Source: Paratinospora sagittata
Taxonomy: Eukaryota; Streptophyta; Magnoliopsida; Ranunculales; Menispermaceae
Assembly: GCA_035771175.1 (NCBI GenBank)
Contig: CM069612.1
Location: 28,468,150-28,532,149, forward strand
DNA length: 64,000 nt
Reading direction: 5' to 3'
The translations under genes were made by a program, and so were the position numbers. Numbering within the stretch: position 1 is the stretch's first letter; each line of letters begins with the position of its first letter. The notes beneath the pieces were generated by a model. It was given only the letters and a program-made list of their open reading frames with translations. It was not told the DNA's origin and did not search any database. This document shows positions 12,818-22,402 of the stretch, one piece after another.

Positions 12818-13199
12818 AAACTTTGTTAATTGGAAAATACACTTTCAAAGTAACAAATTTACCTAACAAAAATATTACCAAAAGTTGGTATCATAGCTTC
12901 AACTTTTTCAAATGAGGAAAGAGTTATTTTCCATTTTCCAAAAGATAAGACCTATACATGCATCCTTTAAACGAGTACCCAATAAATGACTTTTTTTTGT
13001 TGATATTTATAGGAGAAACAATCAAAATTAAACTTTTAGTTAATTGAGAATTTTATTTTGATATTTTTTTTATGGATAAAAAGAATTTCATTCAAGGTAA
13101 AAACATGAACTAGCTACCTAGTAACAGTAATTGGCATCTGATCTAATGCATATTTTTGAAGGAGCTATAAAACTTCTAGATTCATTAAATTTAAAAAAT
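11641..13199. other. Intergenic, microsatellite-bearing
   Basis: AT-rich DNA with (AT)n runs at about 11711-11730 and 12311-12338, and the long run at 12761-12812. An open frame at 12113-11853 on the minus strand has no recognised domain and was not called. Confidence 0.4.
12761..12812. repeat. (AT)26 microsatellite
   Basis: Uninterrupted AT dinucleotides over 52 bp, one of several long AT runs in the window. Open frames reading Tyr-Ile on both strands are products of this repeat. Confidence 0.95.
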
Positions 13200-13320
13200 A
13201 AAAATAAAAAAATCAATGCATATGGCCTTATACCCATCACAGGAAGAACTACATGACTTAAACTCATGCGTGCTTAGTCATCCACACACGCAACTCTTAC
13301 CATTAGGCCAAAGCTAATTC
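13200..13320 (-). mobile_element. tRNA-derived SINE-like fragment
   Basis: On the minus strand a perfect A-box match (TGGCCTAATGG, 13310-13300) is followed 35 bp later by a weaker B-box-like GAGTTTAAGTC. The spacing fits a tRNA-derived promoter. The body fades into AT-rich DNA, so only the head is certain. Confidence 0.5.
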
Positions 13321-13562
13321 CCTTCTTAACTCATTACTTTACATATTAATTAATTGAAGAACAGCCATAGAAAATAACACTTTGAATGCCCATTGAAAAT
13401 TTTGGTCCAACAAGTAAGCCGTGCACTTATATGTACAATTAATGCTAACCTATATATGAGAGATCAATAAGAAACTATTGCACCTAGGAGCAAATCTAAT
13501 TGGATCATTAGTATATCTTCAACGACGATTGTGTGGTCATTAAATAGTTGAATTTGCTTTCA

Positions 13563-14815
13563 AATTTTTTTATTTTTTTTTTTGAAACAGAAACAAGATG
13601 TGATTTATTAATATAATAAAAAGAGTTCACATCAGGAACTGAATGAAAATAAGCAAAAGATCTCCCAACGCCAAAGTCCACAAGCTGGGGACTAAAAGAT
13701 ACGGTTTGAATGCTTAATCAACCTCCCTGATACAAGCTATTGCCCCAATTCAAAACTCAATTAGATAGGGATCACCCCGGCCAGTAATGCGTCCGCAACC
13801 ACCACCCACAAACTAGCCTTAAATTTGATGTCTTCCCATAACTGATGGTCCTCCAACTCAATATCTTTTAAGATTCTTCTGTTTCACTCCAGCCACATCG
13901 CTCAAAGGGTAACATATGAAGCAATTAAAACAACCTTCCTCACCGATCCTGATAATCCTTGAACCTGTGAGAGTGATAGACCTTTCTCAATGTTTTGAGG
14001 AATTACAAATCTTTGACCCAAATATGCAATCCACTTGTTCCAAATCCGTATAGAGTAACTGCAAGAGAAGAAAATATGACTCGTGCATTCGGAAGTCCTT
14101 ATGACAAAGAGAACACCAATCATGAGTATTGATTTTGTCATGTGCCAGCAGCCATGCAAAGACCCTAACCTTAGATGGGATTGGTGCATGCCAGATAAAG
14201 GAGCTGGAAAGGGGGAAGTTCTCATTATTGGAAGAATTCATGAAAACATCAGAGAATAAATTTGCTTTCAAAATTCAGTATCTACCATTTCTCGTAGGAA
14301 TAAATATCGAAAAAATTCATGATAAATTAAGATCATGAAGAACATTAATTTTGAAGTTTTTAAAAAGAATTAAAACTCTATCAAGATAATTGGAAGACTT
14401 CAAGATGGTAGAATTCATCTCGAAATTTGGGAAGTGCTGATTGGGTACATATTATCAAATAATATCTCTCACCTTTAAGGTATATATGAAAATTTTAAGC
14501 GTGCTTGGATGAGAGTAATACTAGAATGAGTGACTTTCTGAGAAGTCTTTGTGTTAAACCTCTCTTTTATTTTTGCCAACGCGACATTAATTTGATAATT
14601 CAAGGCTGAAGCGCTTCACCCCCTTGGGGCTTAGAGGTTATTAGTTTGATTCTCAAGTTATGCTGGCTTAGTCGGTAATTTTTAACTTTATCATCTTTTG
14701 TCAATTCTATATTAGTGTGGGAACTAGTCGGATCGTGGTGAGGAAGTAAATCGATCGTGAATCTATTCATCATATATTTGGACCCCATGATTAGGGGCCT
14801 TGAGTTGTTTCTTCT

Positions 14816-14857
<42 letters not shown>
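13563..14857 (-). mobile_element. LINE-derived repeat block, copy 2 (zf-RVT remnant)
   Basis: Near-identical copy of 1-1258: the same poly(T) entry, the same minus-strand zf-RVT remnant (about 14271-13987), the same trailing non-coding part and the same exit into a (TA)n run. The copies differ by scattered substitutions, and copy 2 has extra sequence near 13816 where copy 1 is shorter. After the TA run the sequence differs from that after copy 1. Its reading frames are broken. Confidence 0.75.
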
Positions 14858-14860
<3 letters not shown>

Positions 14861-15581
14861 ATCTCCTTCTTCTTTTTTCTTTTTCATCATTAATTATTCT
14901 TGGTCCGCCAAAAACAAAAGATCGGAACAATACACAAATTCGATTTATATACAAGTGATATGGAAAACCATGCAAAAGTAAGTACGAGTAGTCACCATGT
15001 ATTTAATTATTGGTCAATTCCGGACCCACCTGGAAAGAGTTATTGGTATATATGATTGCCGTGCCCCTAAAGGAGGAGAATATATCATGCATATATATAT
15101 ATATATGGTGGCTTCATAGCCATGGGTTTGGAATATATATTTATGGGTCCCACGTTTACAGTGGAGGCACATGGTGAAGCCTAGAAAAGACAAACATGTC
15201 GTTTGACTTAAGAGGTCATAGTAACTAGTAACGGCCAACATATCTATAGAAGAATTGAAGATAAGAGCGGATTCAGAATATGTATAAATTTTGGGGGGAA
15301 TTTTCATTTTAATTTGAAGTGCGTGTTATATATGAGCTAGCGATCGAGGCTTGAGAAGCAGTAAATTAATGGTGTTACGCGATGCAGGGACTGCGTTGCT
15401 CAGACTCATTAAATGGGGAACGATAACAAGGGAGTAGAGAGTGACAGGAAGGGCGGCAAGTGGTTGAATATTGGCTCCACAAACCCTCCACAACAAGCAA
15501 ATATGAGACGCTAGCTCATGAACCCTAATATAGGGTCGAATGACACTCGCAGCTATCATCAACTCAAAATCCTAACAAAAA

Positions 15582-15627
<46 letters not shown>
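14858..15627. other. Unclassified stretch between repeats
   Basis: It contains a minus-strand open frame at 15562-15326 (78 residues) with no recognised domain, and an (AT)n run at 15585-15628 that abuts the copia 5' LTR. No gene is called. Confidence 0.35.
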
Positions 15628-15631
<4 letters not shown>

Positions 15632-15842
15632 AGGAGTGTTGTATATGGTTGCATAGCGTTAATTGAGAGATATTTCTAAGTCAGTTTAGTAGTTAAGAAT
15701 TATGTTAGAAAGTTAGTTATACTAGTTTGTTACGAATGGTTCTAGATAGTTCTTTCACTTATGTATAAATACATGTAACAGAGCATTCTTTAACGAAGTA
15801 TAAAAGAAAATAGTTTTCTCTCTCACATGGCTTCTTGATTCA
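15628..15842 (+). repeat. Copia 5' LTR
   Basis: Direct repeat of 17049-17262. It is joined at its end straight to RT coding sequence rather than to a primer-binding site. Confidence 0.85.
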
Positions 15843-15846
15843 AGTT

Positions 15847-16852
15847 TTTCTCAACGGTGTACTTCAAGAAGAAGTCTTCATGGAGCAGCCTTCAGGTTTT
15901 TAGCAAGGTTCAAATCTAGTGTGTAAGTTGCATAAAACATTGTATGGCCTCAAGCAAGCCCCAAGAGCTTGGTTTGATAAACTTCAACAGTGTTTAGTTC
16001 AGTTGAGTTTTTTATCATCAAAGGTTGATCAGTCATTGTTCATCAAAATTTCAGCTCATTCTTGTATCTACATGTTAATCTATGTAGATGATATTATCAT
16101 TACAAGTAGTGATAACAATGAGGTGCAGCAACTCATTCATCATTTGAATTTGATATTTGTATTGAAGGACTTGGGTGAGTTACGTTATTTTTTGGGGATT
16201 GAGGTGCAAAAAGTTGCAGGTGGTTTACACTTGTCTCAAAAGAAATACATCTATGATTTGCTTACTTGAGTAAAGATGGACAATGCACATGGTTTTCCTA
16301 CTCCTATGACACCAGGTCTTCACTTATCTTCTCTCAAAGGTGATCCTGTTGATAATGCTTTTGAGTATAGAAGCGTTGTTGGTGCCTTGCAGTACATCAC
16401 CACTACAAGACCTGAAATAGCTTTTAAAAAGGATTTTAAGGTATCTCAAAGGTACCATAGATTATGGGTTGTTGCTAAGATATTCTTCCCACTTGAATCT
16501 TACTAGTTTTGCAGATGCAGATTGGGGAAGTGATCCCGATGATAGACGTTCCACGACAGGTTTTTGCATCTTTCTTGGCAACAATATTGTTTCATGGTGC
16601 TCTAAAAATCAACACACAGTATCTCGCTCTAGTACTGAGGTCGAATACAGAAGCATTGCTAATACTTCATCTGAATTGTTATGGTTCCAAGCTTTATTAG
16701 GAGAATTGCAGGTTCAGCAAAACAGAGCACCAATCGTTTGGTGTGACAATTTTAGTGTCGTGGCGTTGTCTGATAACTCTGTTTTACATGCCCGCTCTAA
16801 ACATATAGAACTTGATTTATATTTTGTGAGGGAGAAGGTGTTTTCAAAATAG
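15847..16852 (+). pseudogene. Copia pol remnant (RT and RNase H)
   Basis: The frame begins at the motif FLNG/LNGVLQEEVFMEQPSGF of copia reverse transcriptase and carries LKQAPRAW and the catalytic YVDD (in [11 protein letters not shown]). Further on are [10 protein letters not shown], then RNase H with DADWGSDPDDRRSTTG, the SRSSTEVEYRS motif and ARSKHIELD. It is broken by an in-frame stop before RT begins (near 15901), a TGA at 16267-16269, and a deletion plus frameshift near 16430-16500 that removes the RT to RNase H linker. It cannot make an active enzyme. Confidence 0.85.
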
Positions 16853-17048
16853 TTGACAATTAACCACATTCCAGCCATTGACCAAGTGGTGGATATCTTG
16901 ACAAAGTCCTTATCAGTCTCCTTTTTCCAAAAGCTGGGAGACAAACTTACTGTTGTCCCTCCTGGTTCTTGTGTTGTTTCTTATGTTTCACCTGCTTAAT
17001 TATTTCATTCAAACAAAGGTTGAATTTTCACTCTTCGTTTGAGGGGGT

Positions 17049-17262
17049 TGTTAGAGCATTGTATATGGTTGCATAGTGTTAACTGAGAGATATTTCTAAG
17101 TCAGTTTAGTAGTTAAGAATTATGTTAAAAAGTCAGTTATACCGGTTTGTTATGACTGGTTCTAGATAGTTCTTTCACTTGTGTATGAATACATGTAACA
17201 GAGCATTTTTTAACGAAGTATGAAAGAAAATAGTCTTCTCTCTTACATGGCTTCTTGATTCA
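17049..17262 (+). repeat. Copia 3' LTR
   Basis: Direct repeat of 15628-15842, preceded by a G-rich polypurine tract at about 17040-17047. Confidence 0.85.
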
Positions 17263-19660
17263 AGAATCCTAATAATATATATATATATATATAGCGTATA
17301 TAAATCTAATTATGTTGAGTATATATATTTACATATCTTTACACATAATCGATCTCCTACCCGAATTAAGGATGGTAACATTATGTAAATATATTGATGA
17401 TCAACATAAAAGTGGATTTATGGAGCCCAACTTCATTTAGTTAGAAAATGACTTAGTTCAAAGGAAATTCATATAGTACCAGAATTAATGATTGGATGCC
17501 TTCAAATCATAAACTAATGTATGATCTTAATGAGTTATGAGTTGAAAATGAGTGCAAAAAATGGATATGAATGACGATACATCTCATATTAATGAAACAC
17601 TCTCCTTGAGATCCAATATTAAAACTAATGTGCTTCACACTATTCTCAAGCCCACAACCAAATAAGTACTATTTTCTCTCATTTTTTAAAGATTTAAAAA
17701 AAAAAACCATACTATAGGTACTTGTGGTAAAATAGCATTAATAATAAGTAAAGAAAAAGGAATAGAATGTTTAACCATATTTTAATTAAAATTGTATTAA
17801 CTGTTTCAAACTTCAAGCTGGTCTCCTCAATTTTTGTTTAACCTATTGATTCATTTTGTAATATTCAATATTTTTTTTAAAGTTTCAATCACAATTTGGC
17901 TTGGTGGTAAATGTATTTGCTCTCAAATTCATGAGTTTTACCGTTTGATTCTTCTTAAGGTAGTTGTCTTGTGCCTTCAGTAATGAATTATTACCCCATG
18001 GTTTATAGTGTGAGCTTTTGTAGATCTATATTAACCCTTGTGCCCTCTGTTGGGGTTCTTGACCCCCACTTTGTCTAAACCTTCATAAACCTAGTATTAA
18101 TCTTTTCTATATATGAAGGGTCCAATTTTTCTTAACTCATAAAGCCATGCATCTTCCTTTGGCCTAGGATAGTAAGATTTAAAAAAAGTGATTTTTGAAG
18201 TTTAATTATATTCAACATGTTCCAATGCAATATTTTAATTATATATAAACACGTATTAAAATAACTGTATAAAGTGTTCTAAGCAAATTGTTAAGGTAAA
18301 TTTTTGTAATTTTAATTGCCTTTCTAATGCAATTTTTTTTATAAAACATTACTTAAATATTGAAATATTGAAACGGTCTTACCTACTTAATTAAATTATT
18401 CATATCAATTCGATTGTATAATAAAAAGAGTAGATTCTTCATGGTACCTCTCCTCATATTAGTATATCTTCTGAGTTTCAATTCATTGTATCCCATTGAC
18501 ACCCAAAAAAAAAAAAGGTTCTTTGGCAGATATTATATATTTATTACATTAATTGCATGACAAATTGTATTATGACCATTATATCATAAACCTCGTATAA
18601 CGAGTGTATTGTGCAGATTGAAGTATTGAAACTACTTAAATGATGATGGGTATACATGTGATGCAATGTTCACATATACCACACTTCAAAAACATTTATA
18701 GTTGTTGATCAATTCTTGAAATCTTGTATAAAACATATTCATTTTATTCATAAAGCAATTACTTTAATAATTATAAATAGGACATGCAAATATCAAAGTT
18801 TTTGGCCTAGAAGAATGAGATCGAATCAAATGTAAAAATTCTAATAACAGTCAAGTTTTTGTCTTTTATTTATTTTTGTCAATCAGTGAAATGTATTGAT
18901 CAATAAGAAGAAAGATAACCAACATACTCCAACTTTTCATCATAACATTTTGGCTTATAAATGAGCACCAAATATTAGTTAAAGCTCTCAACGATCAATT
19001 GACCAATTAGTAAATCCTTATATAAAAACAAATGTATTCATAGAGACCTTTATCAATACTTTTAGCCTAAAAATGAGACTCAAATAATTCATTATCTGAA
19101 ATCTCTTATAAATTAAACATACCTATTTCGTAGATAAACAATACATTTAAACCAATATTAATAAATGCATGTGGCTTAGATGTCTTCAACATAAACTCCT
19201 CACCTTGATTGATGTTTTAGCTTTTGGATCCTAAAATGATGACCAAATTAATGTTAAAACTTCATCTATTGAGTTTAATGTGAAACATTTTCGTAAAAAA
19301 AAAAAAATTTATTATAATTTTTATTTTTATTTTTATTTTTGTCAAATATGTTTATTATAAATTTGAAGTGTTGAAAACTGCAATGAGATCTACACTCTCC
19401 AACTCTCCTCACTAGCTTTTTGCTAGACATGAGAGACAAATGTCAAAACTCTTTTAACAGTTGAAAAATCTCGCTACAACACATGTATATGTACATGAAT
19501 ATTTATAGAATTCTTGTAAAAAATACTTCAATAAATACAAAATAGATACTCATCCTACTCCAAATCAATATTTGGTTTCAACCTAGCTATAAATGAGGGC
19601 CAACTATCGAAAGTTGAAACCTCTATAAGATTCGCCGTTTATGACTTCATGAAATTAATA
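17263..19660. other. Intergenic AT-rich region
   Basis: No coding exon was recognised. It contains the SINE at 17889-18085 and scattered A and T runs; the rest is unannotated. Confidence 0.4.
17889..18085 (+). mobile_element. tRNA-derived SINE, copy B
   Basis: A-box-like TTTGGCTTGGTGGTAAA is followed by the B-box-like CCGTTTGATTCTTC and a body with GTGAGCTTTT and CCTTGTGCCCTCTG. It is homologous along its length to the minus-strand SINE at 5030-5197. Target duplications were not resolved. Confidence 0.6.
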
Positions 19661-20062
19661 TCATGCAAAACATACATGTACTTTCACAAATGGAGTAATT
19701 AAAACTAGATTTATAAATATGGCATATTGTCCGATCAGGTTCCTTGGTTTTGTCGGAGCAGGAACTCTGAATACAATTCCTGAAGTAGGGCCTAAAGCAT
19801 TACCGACGAGAGTAAAATTGCGAGGAGCATAGGATTGTGTTTTATGTGATTTCCTATTTCCGATGAATTGTATCAAATAAAGGTTTGATACTCGCCAGAG
19901 GATTCTACTTTTAATTTTAAAAACTCTCTCCATTGTCTCTTGATAGAAGAGATGGCGTTTGTAGGAACCAACAAAGAGAAGCTCACCACAAATTGGATTG
20001 GTTGGCAGAATAATTCCTTTCTTTAGCTGGAGATTGTCTGATTTATTTATTGATAAAAACAA
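19661..20062 (-). pseudogene. Possible LINE ORF1 (DUF4283-like) fragment
   Basis: A 133-residue open frame. Segments such as LLFVGSYKR, ETMERVFKIKSRI and VSNLYLIQFIGN follow the order of the DUF4283 domain found in plant LINE ORF1 proteins (usually 'TMRRVW...LFLFQF'). The C-terminal part does not match anything recognised. No zinc knuckle or neighbouring ORF2 is seen. It could also be a chance open frame. Confidence 0.35.
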
Positions 20063-20642
20063 AAAACTTATTTGTAAGTTATATTGATGACATAGAACTA
20101 GTATGTAGTATGCTAAAGGCTTATGATTCTCTTCCTATTGATACTCAAAATCTTTATCAAAACTTTTGGGCTATAAATGAGGCTCAAATCTATATATATT
20201 GGTAGAAACCTCCTATAAAATGCTTATATTTGTAAATCATGGATATCATTTTTGAAGATTGTTACTAATGTATTGTTTTTTCTTTTTTTTTAATTGCTTG
20301 TTGACATGTTAAAAATAAATAAGAAAAATTACAAATGATTTATATATATACAAGCACATACTATTTATAAATGATAAAAAATTATCTACTTCAGTTTTTT
20401 ATTTACAATTGAAGGCAATTCTTCCTTTGTGCTTTGTAATGTTGTTTTTTTATTCACTAACTATAAAACCAGTACCCATTTCATCCTTCCTTGATAGAAG
20501 ATCTAGATCCTAACGTGATAAGAAATTCTTAAAACATGAAATATATTAGAGAATAAAACAGCAATATATTGCACAAATTTATATACATACACACATAATA
20601 CATAGGAGGACAACAATAACGAAAAAAAAAAATGGCACTAAA
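20063..20642. other. Intergenic, no feature seen
   Basis: AT-rich sequence without open frames of note. Confidence 0.4.
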
Positions 20643-20969
20643 TCAATTAATGGACAAAAAATTGTGGGTTGGTAGCTTCAATGGTTTGTGGAAAATAATA
20701 GGAAATGAGATGCTGTCTTTAACATTTACACCTCTCACCATAAATGCAATTGCACCATCTCCATACACTCTGCAATTACTCCTCGCTGCCACATCTCCTC
20801 CCACTGCTCCTCTAGCTTTCTCATCTTCCTCGACATAGTGCTCTCTCTTTTCTTTTTCCCTTCTTTCTTCCTTATCTTCCTCTAGCTTTTTCTTCCGTTC
20901 ATGGCGTCTCTTTGCATATTTCTCAGTCTTATAATATAGTGACTGATGATGATAACCTGAACCAACCAA
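20643..20969 (-). CDS. Unrecognised small open frame, Lys/Glu-rich
   Basis: Open frame of 108 residues with a charged Lys/Arg/Glu stretch (about residues 20-50) followed by ARGAVGGDVAARSNCRVYGDGAIAF. I recognise no family. The charged part is coded by a CT-rich tract, which can generate such frames by chance. It lies upstream of the HD-Zip IV gene on the opposite strand. It is low-confidence as a gene. Confidence 0.18.
   Translation of the reverse strand: MVGSGYHHQSLYYKTEKYAKRRHERKKKLEEDKEERREKEKREHYVEEDEKARGAVGGDVAARSNCRVYGDGAIAFMVRGVNVKDSISFPIIFHKPLKLPTHNFLSIN
20741..20748 (+). promoter_or_regulatory. L1-box-like motif
   Basis: TAAATGCA matches the L1-box (TAAATGYA) bound by HD-Zip IV proteins of the PDF2/ATML1 group, which are known to bind this box in promoters of epidermal genes including their own. 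It is about 1.56 kb upstream of the HD-Zip IV coding start and about 0.9 kb upstream of a plausible first non-coding exon. Function is inferred. Confidence 0.35.
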
Positions 20970-22294
20970 AACCTACTGGAAGATCACACTCCTTAACCCT
21001 AAAAAACCAGTTTCAATATTTGACCTAATTACGAATATATAGATTCTTAAGACTTGGATGTTCATCAGTTACCACAAGAAACAGCTTCTGATAATCTTAC
21101 CCAAAGCGCGTTTTCGCAGAAGTTTTCGTATCATTTTTGGAAAGCATTATACAAGGAAAGTGACCCTAAAAAACGCAACCATTATTCCTCCAAATCCATG
21201 TTGGGTACACTGGATTCTTTCACTTTTTTTCTTTCCCTCTAGAACTGATTCAGTTCAAAACTTTCCCTCGTTTGGCAACAAGAGAAGATCAGCGAACCGA
21301 GTGCATGGGGGCGGTCGAAGCCTGGAGAGGTTGGATTCTCCGAGATTTTCGTGAGCGTTTCGCTCTAGAGGTTCTTCTCATACATATTCGAAGCTACACT
21401 CTCACACTCTTTCTTTGTGTTACTGCACGTAAGAAACAGATAGGACTAAGGACACGTCCGTTCATTTGAAACGGTCTTATCTGCCCTAAGGCAACTTGTA
21501 AGAAAGAAGATTGCCTTTGCTCAGACAATTCATCAGAATCCAATGAACATCACCACTTCTATTTATATGAAAATACAGATTAATATTCGAGCTCCTTCTT
21601 GCTAGGTCTTGCTGGTTTTTTAGGGTTTTCAGGAGAAGATAAACGATCTTTCTTGCTTTCAGAGAGATGAATCCGACGAGTTTGATGTTTAATCAGATGA
21701 AGGGAATCAATAATGGAGTTGTTGTTGCTGAGTTCACAGCTGGAGCTGGGTCATCTTCCAGGCTTTCGGTGAGCGCTTCGGACTCTCTATTCGATTCTTC
21801 TTCCTCTTTTTCGTCATAGTTTCTATTCTCAATTACCTGTCTCATTACTGGTTGTCTATTGGGTCATCTTCCAGGCATTTATTTTCTCTTTACTTTGTCC
21901 ATTAAAGACCTGAAGGGCTCATCAGTGTGTGAAACTCTCTCTCTATGCTAGCTGAGATTAAAGCTTAAACAACGGAGATTAAGCTGTTCCAAAACGAAAT
22001 CCTTCTCGGAATTCGAGAACCGCGTATGAGTCTTGAGCCTATTGCAGATAGGGAGATAGAGAGACGTGGGTTTTGATGCTTTTAGTACATTAACCTATAT
22101 AAAATTTCACCGTTTTGATTTTCTACCAGCGAAGTAAAGAGAAGAGAGTCAATGACTGAGAAAAAGTCAATTTTTCCTGGTTTTTAAGCTCATTTATATC
22201 TTTAACCTCAGCTTAAACCCTTAAAAAAAAAATAAAGAAGAATAAGAAAAAGAAAAGAAGAGGGAAAGCCTTTCATTTTGCTTAATAGAGTATC
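20970..22294 (+). promoter_or_regulatory. Promoter and 5' leader region of the HD-Zip IV gene
   Basis: CT-rich, leader-like sequence, especially 21370-21830. It includes an ATG at 21667 whose 34-codon frame ends at a good splice donor (TCG|GTGAGC at 21768/21769). Genes of this class usually have an intron in the 5' leader, so a leader exon around 21.5-21.8 kb is plausible. The transcription start cannot be set from sequence. Confidence 0.4.
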
Positions 22295-22402
22295 ATGGTG
22301 AATCTATGGAAGATCCAAGTATCGTATATTCAAATCTTAAATCTGAGTATTTGTTCCAGGCAAACATGCAGGATGATCAGAACAGCTTGCTGGATGTGGT
22401 GA
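22295..22402 (+). promoter_or_regulatory. Upstream ORF overlapping the HD-Zip IV start
   Basis: An ATG at 22295, 11 bp before the chosen start and in another frame, opens a 35-codon ORF ending TGA at 22400-22402. If the transcript includes it, it would reduce initiation at 22306 and favour re-initiation or a downstream start. Confidence 0.4.

Larger units (their letters stand above)
15628..17262 (+). mobile_element. Internally deleted copia (Ty1) retrotransposon with both LTRs
   Basis: Two LTRs of about 215 bp (15628-15842 and 17049-17262) start TGTTAG, end near GATTCA and are about 93-95% alike by eye. Each carries a TATA-like CTTATGTATAAATAC or its variant. A purine run (GAGGGGGT) precedes the 3' LTR, as a polypurine tract should. 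Between them only the RT C-half and RNase H of pol remain; gag, protease, integrase and a usual primer-binding site are missing. No clean 5-bp target duplication is visible; both sides contain an AATCCTAA motif next to AT repeats. Confidence 0.85.

Noticed and set aside
12672..12915. Open frames on both strands across the AT microsatellite
   Set aside because: They encode the dinucleotide repeat and AT-rich flanks, with no conserved domain.
15326..15562. 78-residue minus-strand frame
   Set aside because: Long enough to note but matches no family I recognise; surrounded by repeats.
15560..17285. AATCCTAA on both sides as copia target duplication
   Set aside because: It is separated from the 5' LTR by the AT run and is longer than the 5-bp size of copia targets; could be coincidence or local slippage.
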